Shown here piece after piece: positions 17,873 through 23,807 of a DNA stretch of 64,000 bases. Both the position numbers and the translations under genes were made by a program. Below the pieces are notes generated by a model that was given only the letters and a program-made list of their open reading frames with translations, was not told where the DNA came from and searched no databases. Position 1 is the first letter of the stretch. Every line of letters begins with the position of its first letter. This stretch comes from Anaerovibrio lipolyticus (GTDB taxonomy: Bacteria > Bacillota > Negativicutes > Selenomonadales > Selenomonadaceae), in NCBI RefSeq assembly GCF_021531495.1, contig NZ_JADYTY010000001.1:186001-250000 (forward strand). The letters run 5' to 3'.

Positions 17873-18351
17873 AACAACCCCTCCATACTGAATGCAGACA
17901 GATCTACTAACGCTCTATGGGGCTGTTCTACTGCCGCATCTTTCCCTATTTCCTCAGTTTCCGCATCCGGTTGCGGATTCTCTACCGCTGGCTCCGCTAC
18001 TCCGTATGGTCTAAACTTCTTGCTGGCTGCCATCATCATTTGATACAGAAGTCCATGCTCCAGCTTCTGCTGAACATCTTTCATGCCAAAATATTCTAAG
18101 ATAGTACCTACTGCCTCTTCCGGCGGTGTGCATACACAGGTTGCACTGCCCCTATTTTTGCTGGCATTTTCTCTCATGGCGGTATATGCTCCGCCTACTG
18201 TTTTCTCCTTTTTCAGTATCAGCTCAGCAGCCTCAGCAGGGGAAGCCTCCAGCCACAAAAACAAAATTTCTCTGACTCTATCCTTAGCACTGCCGGCAGT
18301 AAGTTTCTCCTGCTCCAGCTTCTCCCGTGCTTTATCCACATTCTTATCCAC
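17869..18351 (-). CDS. PcfK-like protein
   Basis: 160 residues with a GTG start at 18351 behind AGGAGGTTTTCATT. The core AGGAYTAMRENASKNRG-like stretch and PPEEAVGTILEYFG fit the PcfK family, whose members almost always lie next to PcfJ, as here. The C-terminus is low-complexity and acidic, ending in a short hydrophobic motif (LVDLSAFSMEGLL) that could be a protein-interaction tail. Molecular function unknown. Confidence 0.72.
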   Translation of the reverse strand: MDKNVDKAREKLEQEKLTAGSAKDRVREILFLWLEASPAEAAELILKKEKTVGGAYTAMRENASKNRGSATCVCTPPEEAVGTILEYFGMKDVQQKLEHGLLYQMMMAASKKFRPYGVAEPAVENPQPDAETEEIGKDAAVEQPHRALVDLSAFSMEGLL

Positions 18352-18367
18352 AATGAAAACCTCCTGT

Positions 18368-18436
18368 TCATAAAAACAAAACTATCAATAACATAGCCAG
18401 AAATCCCAGCCATGTCATAGCTCTATCTGAAAGCAT
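18368..18436 (-). CDS. 22-residue hydrophobic peptide, coupled to the LysM gene
   Basis: ATG at 18436 is preceded by AAAGGAG formed by the last codons and stop of the LysM gene, seven bases ahead, and the stop at 18368 lies just before the PcfK ribosome site. The product MLSDRAMTWLGFLAMLLIVL.. is one short membrane helix. Ribosome site, spacing and tight packing argue that it is translated. Possible roles (coupling leader, small membrane peptide) are guesses. Confidence 0.5.
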   Translation of the reverse strand: MLSDRAMTWLGFLAMLLIVLFL

Positions 18437-18440
18437 AGGC

Positions 18441-18722
18441 CTACTCCTTTACCCAGTAGTTGATTCTTATCTCCTGGCCAGGGTAGATTTTGCCTCTATC
18501 CTGCTGGAGTTCTGGGTTGAGTTCCACTATACCTTCTTCAAACTCCAAGATATAACGGCGCCCGCCTGTATTGAGAGGCAGGTACGCTTCGGATATATCC
18601 CGCAGGGTATCGCCCTCTCTAACGATATATGTAGTCTCTACCAGTTTCTTGGGGCCGTCATAACAGCCTACCAGGAACCCCACAGAAACTATCAGCGCCA
18701 CACCTGCAATAAACTTTCTCAT
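18441..18722 (-). CDS. LysM-domain putative lipoprotein
   Basis: 93 residues. The N-terminal signal MRKFIAGVALIVSVGFLVGC ends in a lipobox-like VGC, so the protein is probably exported and lipidated at Cys20. A single LysM-type domain follows (YIVREGDTLRDISEAYLP near residues 32-50, LNPELQQDRGKIYPGQEIRI near 65-90). Such a protein could alter the envelope of the lysogen, for example by surface exclusion, but that is only a guess. Its leader contains structured element A (18785-18930). Confidence 0.7.
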   Translation of the reverse strand: MRKFIAGVALIVSVGFLVGCYDGPKKLVETTYIVREGDTLRDISEAYLPLNTGGRRYILEFEEGIVELNPELQQDRGKIYPGQEIRINYWVKE

Positions 18723-18784
18723 ATAAATGTCACCAATCCTTTCTCTACCATTTCATCCGCTTTATATCCATATTTTCCCTTTAC

Positions 18785-18930
18785 TCTGCCACACAATAGG
18801 CACCTCCAGCAGCGTTCTCAGAAAGGATAGTATAAAAAAGCAGAAGCGCTTATCCCTGCTAAGGGAGGGTACTGTTCAATGTTGCCCTAACAGGTGCAGT
18901 CTCAACTGGAAGCGTCTACTGTGTGGCAGA
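18785..18930 (-). ncRNA. Structured RNA element A (candidate leader RNA)
   Basis: Read leftward, an 11-bp perfect closing helix joins TCTGCCACACA and TGTGTGGCAGA across 146 bases. Inside are a 5-bp helix TCCAG/CTGGA, the strand TTGAGACTG, and a hairpin TCCC/GGGA within GTACCCTCC...GGGATAAGC. An alternative stem AGCAG/CTGCT followed by six T's (18833-18860) competes with that hairpin, as in attenuators. It lies between two early genes and 63 bases ahead of the LysM gene. Element B shares the conserved strands. Confidence 0.5.
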
Positions 18931-18936
18931 ATATAC

Positions 18937-19263
18937 TCAGTGTTGGATATATGCTCCCCACAGCTTTTCGTAATCTTCTTTAGTGATTTGTGGAAAAGCC
19001 TTGACTATATCAATTTCCTCACCAATCTTTTCCTGGAGGAAATCGTAAACCAATCTTGCCTCTAAATCATTACGGCAAAGTACAAATACATAATCGTCGC
19101 ATAAATGGGAAATTATCTTAATCCCTGTGTGCTTTTCCATATCTCGGGCTATCTCGCCCATTTTCTCCGCCCAGCGCTTAATGGCATAGATACGGCCGGC
19201 TTCTACCAGCTTCCTTGGCACCAATATTCTTACTGCTCTTATATACACAAATTCTTTTCCCAT
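18937..19263 (-). CDS. Phage early protein of unknown function
   Basis: 108 residues. The text alternates short helices and strands (YIRAVRILVPRKLVEAGRIYAI; GIKIISHLCDDYVFVLCRNDLEARLVYDFL) with no signal or membrane segment. I do not recognise it. The gene starts one base after the HTH gene stops, so the two form a pair, and structured element A begins just beyond its stop. Confidence 0.6.
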   Translation of the reverse strand: MGKEFVYIRAVRILVPRKLVEAGRIYAIKRWAEKMGEIARDMEKHTGIKIISHLCDDYVFVLCRNDLEARLVYDFLQEKIGEEIDIVKAFPQITKEDYEKLWGAYIQH

Positions 19264-19503
19264 TTACTTGCCTTCTTTCATAGCCACGATAGTATGCAAA
19301 TTATCTCCCTGGTGCTCCCGAATAAACTCAGTCAGCACATAGATACTGATGCGCTTGTGTCTGCCAAACTGTATGCAGGGCAACAACGATGTGTCTATTA
19401 ACCTTTTTATAAAAGCTTGATTTGTACCCAGGCGGGCTGCCGCCTCTTTTTGAGAAATAAGGCGATCCCCCTCTGCCACATCAACCACGGAAAACTCTGA
19501 CAT
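19264..19503 (-). CDS. Excisionase/MerR-type helix-turn-helix protein
   Basis: 79 residues. LISQKEAAARLGTNQAFIKRLIDTSLLPCIQFGRHKRISI is the standard excisionase-family winged HTH: helix-turn-helix, then 'G.H.RI' wing. Such proteins direct prophage excision or act as small early regulators. The start follows AAAGGAGTG. The leader carries structured element B and one copy of a 28-bp repeat whose other copy lies just before the integrase gene, which supports, but does not prove, an excision role. Confidence 0.68.
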   Translation of the reverse strand: MSEFSVVDVAEGDRLISQKEAAARLGTNQAFIKRLIDTSLLPCIQFGRHKRISIYVLTEFIREHQGDNLHTIVAMKEGK

Positions 19504-19532
19504 TTCTTACACTCCTTTCTACTTTCTCAACT

Positions 19533-19560
19533 CATTTCCTACTCAACACACCGACCAAAG
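19533..19560. repeat. 28-bp direct repeat, copy 1 (before excisionase-like gene)
   Basis: The stretch from CATTTCCTACTCAAC to GACCAAAG matches 22482-22509 at 26 of 28 positions in the same orientation. This copy also forms a hairpin with the adjacent GTGTGT (ACACAC...GTGTGT). Confidence 0.8.
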
Positions 19561-19580
19561 TGTGTGCGCCTGGGGCGCAG

Positions 19581-19680
19581 CAGGCACCCATAGCAGCACT
19601 GTCTAAAGAAGTTGAAAAATGACAATGCTTATCCCCTCCCACCATCTGAAGGAGGGTACAGTCTAAACTATGGATACCTG
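19581..19680 (-). ncRNA. Structured RNA element B (candidate leader RNA)
   Basis: Read leftward the nested helices are CAGGTA/TGCCTG, CCATAG/CTATGG, ACTGT/ACAGT and a CCCTCC/GGAGGG hairpin. The strands TTTAGACTG, GTACCCTCC, GGATAAGC and GGTGCCT recur in element A in the same order, while helix 2 changes on both sides (TCCAG/CTGGA in A). It precedes the excisionase-like gene by about 80 bases. A separate strong hairpin (AGCCCCGC/GCGGGGCT, 19693-19714) lies on its 5' side. No open frame is seen. Confidence 0.5.
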
Positions 19681-19692
19681 CTCTGCCACAGG

Positions 19693-19714
19693 CTAGCCCC
19701 GCTGGATGGCGGGG
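19693..19714. terminator. GC-rich hairpin after an early gene
   Basis: The 8-bp stem AGCCCCGC/GCGGGGCT lies 8 bases beyond the stop at 19722. It lacks a proper T run on either side, so it may be a weak terminator or a protective 3' hairpin. Confidence 0.4.
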
Positions 19715-19721
19715 CTATATT

Positions 19722-20039
19722 TCACTTTCCCCACTTGGCATCATCAATCTTACGGAGGGTATCCAATCTCAATGAATAGTGCAGCTGATCCAACTTGTAT
19801 TTCAATTTGTCGGCTCTAAGCCGGCAATACAACGCCCCACAACATGCAGTGCTTCCCAGCTTCACTTTCGTATTCTGATCCTTTTCCTCTGGTGTATAGA
19901 GCCTTATCAGCTTTTCAGCAATCTGGCCAAAGTCATGAGCCATCCGGCGAAGCTCTGCTTCTCTCTGAGCCGACATCCGCTCCATTGTCCGAAGCTCCTG
20001 GCGCGCTATCTTGTATTCCTCATAGATTTTCTTATTCAT
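19722..20039 (-). CDS. Short coiled-coil early phage protein
   Basis: About 105 residues from ATG 20039 (GGTGAGAAAG ahead). It is nearly all helix, Arg/Glu/Leu-rich, for example YEEYKIARQELRTMERMSAQ and LRADKLKYKLDQLHYSLRL. No family recognised. It lies in the first leftward operon controlled by the repressor region. Confidence 0.55.
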   Translation of the reverse strand: MNKKIYEEYKIARQELRTMERMSAQREAELRRMAHDFGQIAEKLIRLYTPEEKDQNTKVKLGSTACCGALYCRLRADKLKYKLDQLHYSLRLDTLRKIDDAKWGK

Positions 20040-20080
20040 CTTTCTCACCTATTTCATCTTTCATATTGCCAATTCCTTTT

Positions 20081-20102
20081 TGCTTTACATTCTGTAGGTT
20101 CT
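20081..20102. repeat. 22-bp direct repeat, copy 1
   Basis: TGCTTTACATTCTGTAGGTT.. matches 20642-20663 at 21 of 22 positions. This copy includes the last codons and stop of the gene ending at 20085; the other lies in the gap after the gene ending at 20670. Confidence 0.75.
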
Positions 20103-20297
20103 TCCGGCTACTGACTGTATAAGCTCTGTTCCCATCATCTCAGTTGCCCTGTTAATTGAGCTTATGCCGTGGTACTCTTTGTAGTACCAAGCCGCGGCGG
20201 CGGTTAATAAGTTGATAGCCTCCATAGGCGCCATATCGTCTGGTTTGAATAGATGAGCTTTTTGTGTTTCGTCTATTTCTAATATGATTGTTTTCAT
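20085..20297 (-). CDS. Small early phage protein of unknown function
   Basis: 70 residues: an N-terminal strand-rich part (MKTIILEIDETQKAHLFKP) and a helix with AINLLTAAAAWYYKEYHGI. No domain recognised and no signal peptide. The start overlaps the previous gene by 4 bases, so translation is coupled. Member of the leftward early operon. Confidence 0.55.
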   Translation of the reverse strand: MKTIILEIDETQKAHLFKPDDMAPMEAINLLTAAAAWYYKEYHGISSINRATEMMGTELIQSVAGRTYRM

Positions 20298-20620
20298 CTT
20301 GCCAGCTCCCTTCTATCCAACATCTTTAACAGCTCTCTTCTGATAACCCCTGGCTCCTGAATGGCCATGATAGCGCAGGTGATATTCTTGCGATGGTACA
20401 GCTCGCTTGGAGTGTTCTTCTGTACCTGCAGGTACTCCTTGCCAATGAATCTGTAGATTTTACAAATGTCAGAGTCTGCTTCACTGTCGTACTTGTCGCC
20501 CAATACCTTCTGAGCTGCTTCCATGAGCTTGGCCTCATAGGCTTCTTTTCTAGCCTTGGCCCAATGGAGGGCGGCTACTGTGATAATTGCGATGGTGCAT
20601 ACAATAATAACGGTTGTCAT
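20294..20620 (-). CDS. Small membrane-anchored early phage protein
   Basis: 108 residues with an N-terminal membrane helix (TTVIIVCTIAIITVAALHW) followed by basic residues and a cytoplasmic helical part (YEAKLMEAAQKVLGDKYDSE). ATG lies behind AAAGGATGCTAAAAA. It is probably an inner-membrane protein with its C-terminus inside the cell, by the positive-inside rule. Function unknown; placement in the immediate-early operon would suit a host-takeover or exclusion role, which is speculation. Confidence 0.6.
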   Translation of the reverse strand: MTTVIIVCTIAIITVAALHWAKARKEAYEAKLMEAAQKVLGDKYDSEADSDICKIYRFIGKEYLQVQKNTPSELYHRKNITCAIMAIQEPGVIRRELLKMLDRRELAR

Positions 20621-20641
20621 TTTTTAGCATCCTTTCTTATC

Positions 20642-20663
20642 TGCTTTACATTCTGTAAGTTCT
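20642..20663. repeat. 22-bp direct repeat, copy 2
   Basis: Matches 20081-20102 at 21 of 22 positions (A for G once). It is intergenic here, between the genes ending at 20670 and starting at 20620. Confidence 0.75.
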
Positions 20664-20669
20664 GCTCTG

Positions 20670-20831
20670 TTATGCTGACTTGTGAGGTGGGATGGCTGCC
20701 ATACCCATGTTGAAACATTTTGAAGCCATGCGCTTTACCGCTTGTTCCCAAGGGTTGCCCTGGCGAAGTTCTTCAATGAGCTGATGGGCATCTCTTACGA
20801 TTTCTTCCATTTCTCTGTCTTTGGTTTCCAT
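20670..20831 (-). CDS. 53-residue first gene of the leftward early operon
   Basis: An ATG at 20831 behind AAGGAGCAAACACC opens a 53-codon frame ending TAA at 20670. The product begins METKDREMEEIVRDAHQLIE, helical and acidic, and ends MGMAAIPPHKSA. It is the first gene after the leftward promoter, where cro-like or antitermination genes often lie, but no HTH is visible. No family recognised. Confidence 0.55.
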   Translation of the reverse strand: METKDREMEEIVRDAHQLIEELRQGNPWEQAVKRMASKCFNMGMAAIPPHKSA

Positions 20832-20855
20832 GGTGTTTGCTCCTTTCTTAGTTGT

Positions 20856-20940
20856 GTTAGTGATTAACTTTATGTCTATATAATAAGCTAATTATTAACA
20901 ATTGTCAAGATATTTTTCTTGCTTTTTGTTAGTCGCTAAC
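20856..20940. promoter_or_regulatory. Three repressor operators (13-bp palindromes)
   Basis: GTTAGTGATTAAC (20856-20868), GCTAATTATTAAC (20887-20899) and GTTAGTCGCTAAC (20928-20940) share the pattern GYTA(A/G)T....TAAC. The third is a perfect palindrome. The middle one sits inside the leftward promoter and the third inside the repressor promoter, as expected for a lambda-like switch. Confidence 0.7.
20880..20908 (-). promoter_or_regulatory. Leftward early promoter
   Basis: TTGACA (20903-20908) and TATTAT (20880-20885) are separated by 17 bases on the minus strand. The operator at 20887-20899 lies in the spacer, so repressor binding would block polymerase. It drives the early operon starting at 20831. 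Confidence 0.75.
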
Positions 20941-20947
20941 ATATAAT
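20919..20947 (+). promoter_or_regulatory. Repressor promoter (rightward)
   Basis: TTGCTT (20919-20924) and TATAAT (20942-20947) with 17-base spacing. The operator at 20928-20940 occupies the spacer, which implies autoregulation of the repressor. Confidence 0.7.
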
Positions 20948-20966
20948 GTTTACAGAGGTGATTTTT

Positions 20967-21590
20967 ATGAGTATTAATAGGAGAATAAACTTATTACGAA
21001 AACAATTAGGAATGATTCAACAAGATTTTGCTAACAAAATAGGAGTACAGCGGGTTACTATCAGCTGGATGGAAAAGGAAGGCAACACTATCACTAAGCA
21101 GAACATAAAGATTATCTGTGATACTTTCAATGTCAGCGAGACTTGGCTTTTGAATGGCGAGGGCGAAATGTTCCGCCCGGCTGATAAACCTGACATTCTG
21201 GACAGACTGCAGCAGGAGCTGAAGCTGACCAGTCAGGAAATGGAGATTATCAGAACTTTTGTGGAACTTTCCCCGGAACAGCGCCGTATGGGTATTGAGT
21301 TTGTACAGACCTTTACCAGTAAGCTTTCTGATGTGGCCAGTGCTTTGCAGGAAAAAAAAAGCAAAAAAAATGATGTGTCAGAATCTGACACATCGAAAAA
21401 TGGTAATATTAATAATTTGGATAGCTGCCATCAGACTGCTTCTCCAGCTAGGGAAAACTCAGCCCCGCCAGCTGATAATTCCCGCCCGGAGAGTCTAACA
21501 GATGAAGAATGGCAGCTCATCCAAATGGCACGGCAGGAAAAAAGACAGGCATCACAAACCTCATCCTCTACAAGCTCCGACATCGCATAA
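20967..21590 (+). CDS. XRE-family phage repressor (CI-like)
   Basis: 207 residues from ATG 20967, preferred over an in-frame ATG at 20946 that overlaps the -10 box; AGAGGTG lies just ahead. The N-terminal HTH covers about residues 5-60 (LLRKQLGMIQQDFANKIGVQ, then ISWMEKEGNTITKQNIKIIC and ETWLLNGEGEMF). The remainder is a helical linker with PEQRRMGIEFVQTF and a Ser/Asn-rich tail; there is no S24 (LexA-like) protease domain, so induction is unlikely to work by RecA-stimulated self-cleavage. It should bind the three operators upstream and hold lysogeny. Confidence 0.82.
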   Translation: MSINRRINLLRKQLGMIQQDFANKIGVQRVTISWMEKEGNTITKQNIKIICDTFNVSETWLLNGEGEMFRPADKPDILDRLQQELKLTSQEMEIIRTFVELSPEQRRMGIEFVQTFTSKLSDVASALQEKKSKKNDVSESDTSKNGNINNLDSCHQTASPARENSAPPADNSRPESLTDEEWQLIQMARQEKRQASQTSSSTSSDIA

Positions 21591-21592
21591 AA

Positions 21593-21631
21593 TAATACGT
21601 GCTTGATTGATACGTATTACTATGTTATAAT
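21593..21631 (+). promoter_or_regulatory. hicAB promoter and inverted-repeat operator
   Basis: TTGATT (21603-21608) and TATAAT (21626-21631) are 17 bases apart. The inverted repeat TAATACGT (21593-21600) / ACGTATTA (21612-21619) straddles the -35 box, a likely HicB autorepression site. Confidence 0.55.
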
Positions 21632-21653
21632 AAATGTGTAAGGAGGGTTGGTA

Positions 21654-21839
21654 ATGACACCAAAGGAAGTTGAGAAAATTGTAAAAAAAGATGGCTGGTA
21701 TCTGGTTAGTATAGAAGGCTCACACCATCATTACAAACACCATGAAAAATCTGGCAAGGTTACAATACCTTTTCACAAGAAACCTAAAGACCTGTCAACT
21801 AAAACCCTGAAATCTATATTTAAGCAGGCCGGGCTGTAA
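21654..21839 (+). CDS. hicA: HicA-type mRNA interferase toxin
   Basis: 61 residues from ATG 21654, six bases after AGGAGG. TPKEVEKIVKKDGWYLVSIE then GSHHHYKH and VTIPFHKKPKDLSTKTLKSI follow the HicA dsRBD-like fold, with the catalytic histidine in 'GSHHHY'. HicA cleaves mRNAs and is neutralised by HicB, encoded 33 bases downstream. Lying between repressor and integrase, the pair may stabilise the prophage or defend against other phages. Confidence 0.85.
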   Translation: MTPKEVEKIVKKDGWYLVSIEGSHHHYKHHEKSGKVTIPFHKKPKDLSTKTLKSIFKQAGL

Positions 21840-21872
21840 GTCCGGCAAATGCTATCTGAAAGGATGATTTAT

Positions 21873-22301
21873 ATGTTGAGTGTTTATCCTGCTCTTTTCT
21901 ATCAGGAAGAAAATGGCATTTCTGTAGTTTTCCCAGACCTTAATCATCTGTCTACCTGTGGCGATGATATGCAGGAAGCTATGGAGATGGCTGTTGACTG
22001 CCTGGCTGGTTATTTATTCTCTGAGAAGCTGGATGGCAATGAGGTTCCCGCTCCTACTCCTATTGATAAGCTGGATATTTACTGTGAGGACGATACTGAT
22101 GAGGAGCGGGCCGTTCCCCGCTTTGCTAATATGGTTTCTGTTGATGTGGAGGCTTATGCTGCCAAGCATTTCAATAAGGCCGTTAAGAAAACCCTCACTA
22201 TTCCCCAGTGGCTTAATGATGTAGCAATGGCCAGAAAAGTAAATTTTTCTAAGGTATTGCAAAAAGCACTATGCCAGGAGCTAGGTGTTAGTGTTTCATA
22301 A
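21873..22301 (+). CDS. hicB: HicB-type antitoxin
   Basis: 142 residues from ATG 21873 (AAGGA eight bases ahead); an in-frame upstream ATG at 21849 lacks a ribosome site. The N-terminal partial RNase H-like domain (YPALFYQEENGISVVFPDLN, then CGDDMQEAMEMAVDCLAGYL) binds HicA; the C-terminus (KKTLTIPQWLNDVAMARKVN, FSKVLQKALCQELGV) is a ribbon-helix-helix DNA-binding domain, so it probably represses its own promoter. The order toxin then antitoxin is typical for hic loci. Confidence 0.85.
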   Translation: MLSVYPALFYQEENGISVVFPDLNHLSTCGDDMQEAMEMAVDCLAGYLFSEKLDGNEVPAPTPIDKLDIYCEDDTDEERAVPRFANMVSVDVEAYAAKHFNKAVKKTLTIPQWLNDVAMARKVNFSKVLQKALCQELGVSVS

Positions 22302-22314
22302 GGATGTGATATTT

Positions 22315-22419
22315 ATGCTGTCTATAAAAATTGCTAATGTAGTACCATTGTCAAATATGCAGCTGCTGGTTTTCTTTGAAAATGGTGTTATTAAGAAATT
22401 TGATGTAGCGAGAGCATAG
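22315..22419 (+). pseudogene. Truncated DUF2442-like small protein
   Basis: ATG behind AGGATGTGATATTT opens 34 codons: IANVVPLSNMQLLVFFENGV then IKKFDVARA, stopping at TAG. The pattern 'V.PL.nyxLlvxFeNGxxkxFDv' is the first half of DUF2442. The frame continues after the stop with NIDHFEQVHEMVS, which resembles the family's next part, so a nonsense mutation or decayed gene is likely. DUF2442 genes often sit beside toxin-antitoxin genes. Confidence 0.45.
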
Positions 22420-22481
22420 AACATTGACCATTTCGAGCAAGTGCATGAAATGGTATCCTAATACACTTTAATAGCACTATA

Positions 22482-22509
22482 CATTTCCTACTCAGCACAC
22501 CGACCAAAA
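22482..22509. repeat. 28-bp direct repeat, copy 2 (before integrase)
   Basis: CATTTCCTACTCAGCACACC.. matches 19533-19560 at 26 of 28 positions. It ends 24 bases before the integrase start codon. Confidence 0.8.
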
Positions 22510-22533
22510 GTTTATCACTAGGAGATGTATAGA

Positions 22534-23682
22534 ATGAAAAACCCAAATGTTAAAGATGTGCCCCATGTTAGATGCAGGGGCAAGAATTGGTATTTCCGTA
22601 TTAAGAAACCGAATATGTATGGCGAATGGATCTGGACTGAGATTAAGGGTGGCAGTACCAAGGAAGAATGTATTGCGAGCTACTATGCCACCAAAGAACA
22701 GATTGGCCAGGAAGTAAAGGTATACAATCCTGATACCATTACTGTACGCAAGGTTTTTGAGGTATGGTTCAGCGAGTATGTTGAGCTTAACACCAGGCCT
22801 TCAACCCAAAAATCTTATGAGGGCATGGTCAAAAAGCATATTCTGCCTGTAATTGGCAATCTTAAGCTAAAGGATGTTACACCCCGTGCCATCCAGAAGC
22901 TTATCAATGTGAAGCACACTGAATTGGCCAGAGCTTCAGCAACAAAGCTGCTGACTGTATTGAAGCAGGCTATGGCCTATGCTGTATCGCCATGCTGTTT
23001 TATTGATGTCAGCCCGGCGACTAACATCAGAGTGCCAAGAGCGATAGATGCCAAGCCCCAAAAAGCTCATGTATTTACATTGCAGGAGTTAGCAAGCATC
23101 GAAAAGCGTTTTCCGCCTGGCCATCAATACTATGTGCCACTTCATATCTGTTTGTATGCAGGTTTGCGCATCGGTGAAGCTCTGGGGCTTCGCTGGGATG
23201 ATGTAAATATGGAGAACCAGGAGCTTTCCATTAGAGGTACAATGATGGAAAATGGAGTTTGGCAGGATGTACCCAAAACAAAAAGCAGCTTCCGCACCAT
23301 ACCCTATGGTGAGAAGCTGCAAGAGATTTTGAAAGCTGAACGAGAGCATCAAGACTCCGCCCGGCTGACATTCAAGTATGGAGTCTACAATCCACGCAAT
23401 TATGTATGTTGCCGTCCTGACAGCGGATACAGGATGTGTGGACGAGACTTCCGTTACTTTAATGAATGGTGCAAGGAAACCTTCGGCGAAGGATCGACAC
23501 ACTCCCTCCGTCACACCCACGCGACAATGCTTCTTGAAGCTGGCGAATCGCTGGAGGCTGTTTCCAAGCACCTAGGTCACACTACCGTAATAACCACATC
23601 TAAATATTACTCCCATGTAACGGAAAAAGGCAAGTCCCAAATGAAAAAAACCATGGATGCAGTCTTTCCCATCGGTGAGTAG
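22534..23682 (+). CDS. int: Tyrosine-type phage integrase
   Basis: 382 residues from ATG 22534; the alternative ATG at 22525 directly abuts its AGGAG and is less likely. An N-terminal arm-binding segment (NWYFRIKKPNMYGEWIWTEI), a SAM-like core-binding domain (about 60-160, TVRKVFEVWFSEYVELNTRP) and the catalytic domain follow. Catalytic residues: Arg near 212 (GLRIGEALGLRWDD), HxxR near 322 (HSLRHTHATML), His in LGHTT and nucleophile Tyr near 358 (SKYYSHV). It integrates and excises the prophage by site-specific recombination and marks the right end of the element. Confidence 0.93.
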   Translation: MKNPNVKDVPHVRCRGKNWYFRIKKPNMYGEWIWTEIKGGSTKEECIASYYATKEQIGQEVKVYNPDTITVRKVFEVWFSEYVELNTRPSTQKSYEGMVKKHILPVIGNLKLKDVTPRAIQKLINVKHTELARASATKLLTVLKQAMAYAVSPCCFIDVSPATNIRVPRAIDAKPQKAHVFTLQELASIEKRFPPGHQYYVPLHICLYAGLRIGEALGLRWDDVNMENQELSIRGTMMENGVWQDVPKTKSSFRTIPYGEKLQEILKAEREHQDSARLTFKYGVYNPRNYVCCRPDSGYRMCGRDFRYFNEWCKETFGEGSTHSLRHTHATMLLEAGESLEAVSKHLGHTTVITTSKYYSHVTEKGKSQMKKTMDAVFPIGE

Positions 23683-23693
23683 CTTACGAATTT

Positions 23694-23706
23694 ATTATCG
23701 GATGTA
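23694..23706. repeat. 13-bp direct repeat near integrase, copy 1
   Basis: ATTATCGGATGTA occurs here and at 23808-23820, 114 bases apart, in the gap after int. Arm-type integrase sites or part of the attachment junction are possible. The gap 23683-23951 otherwise holds a terminator hairpin. Confidence 0.5.
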
Positions 23707-23807
23707 GTCGCTACGGGTAGCTGTGAATGACGATTCCTTGCAAATGCAGTCTTTTTGCAATAAGCCAAAAACTATATAGCGATACAGGATTTTATGCCTA
23801 ATGATAA

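Noticed and set aside
1-23700. Diversity-generating retroelement, suggested by the BPP-1-like virion genes
   Set aside because: No reverse transcriptase motif or template/variable repeat pair was seen in the visible part; one could still lie left of the window.
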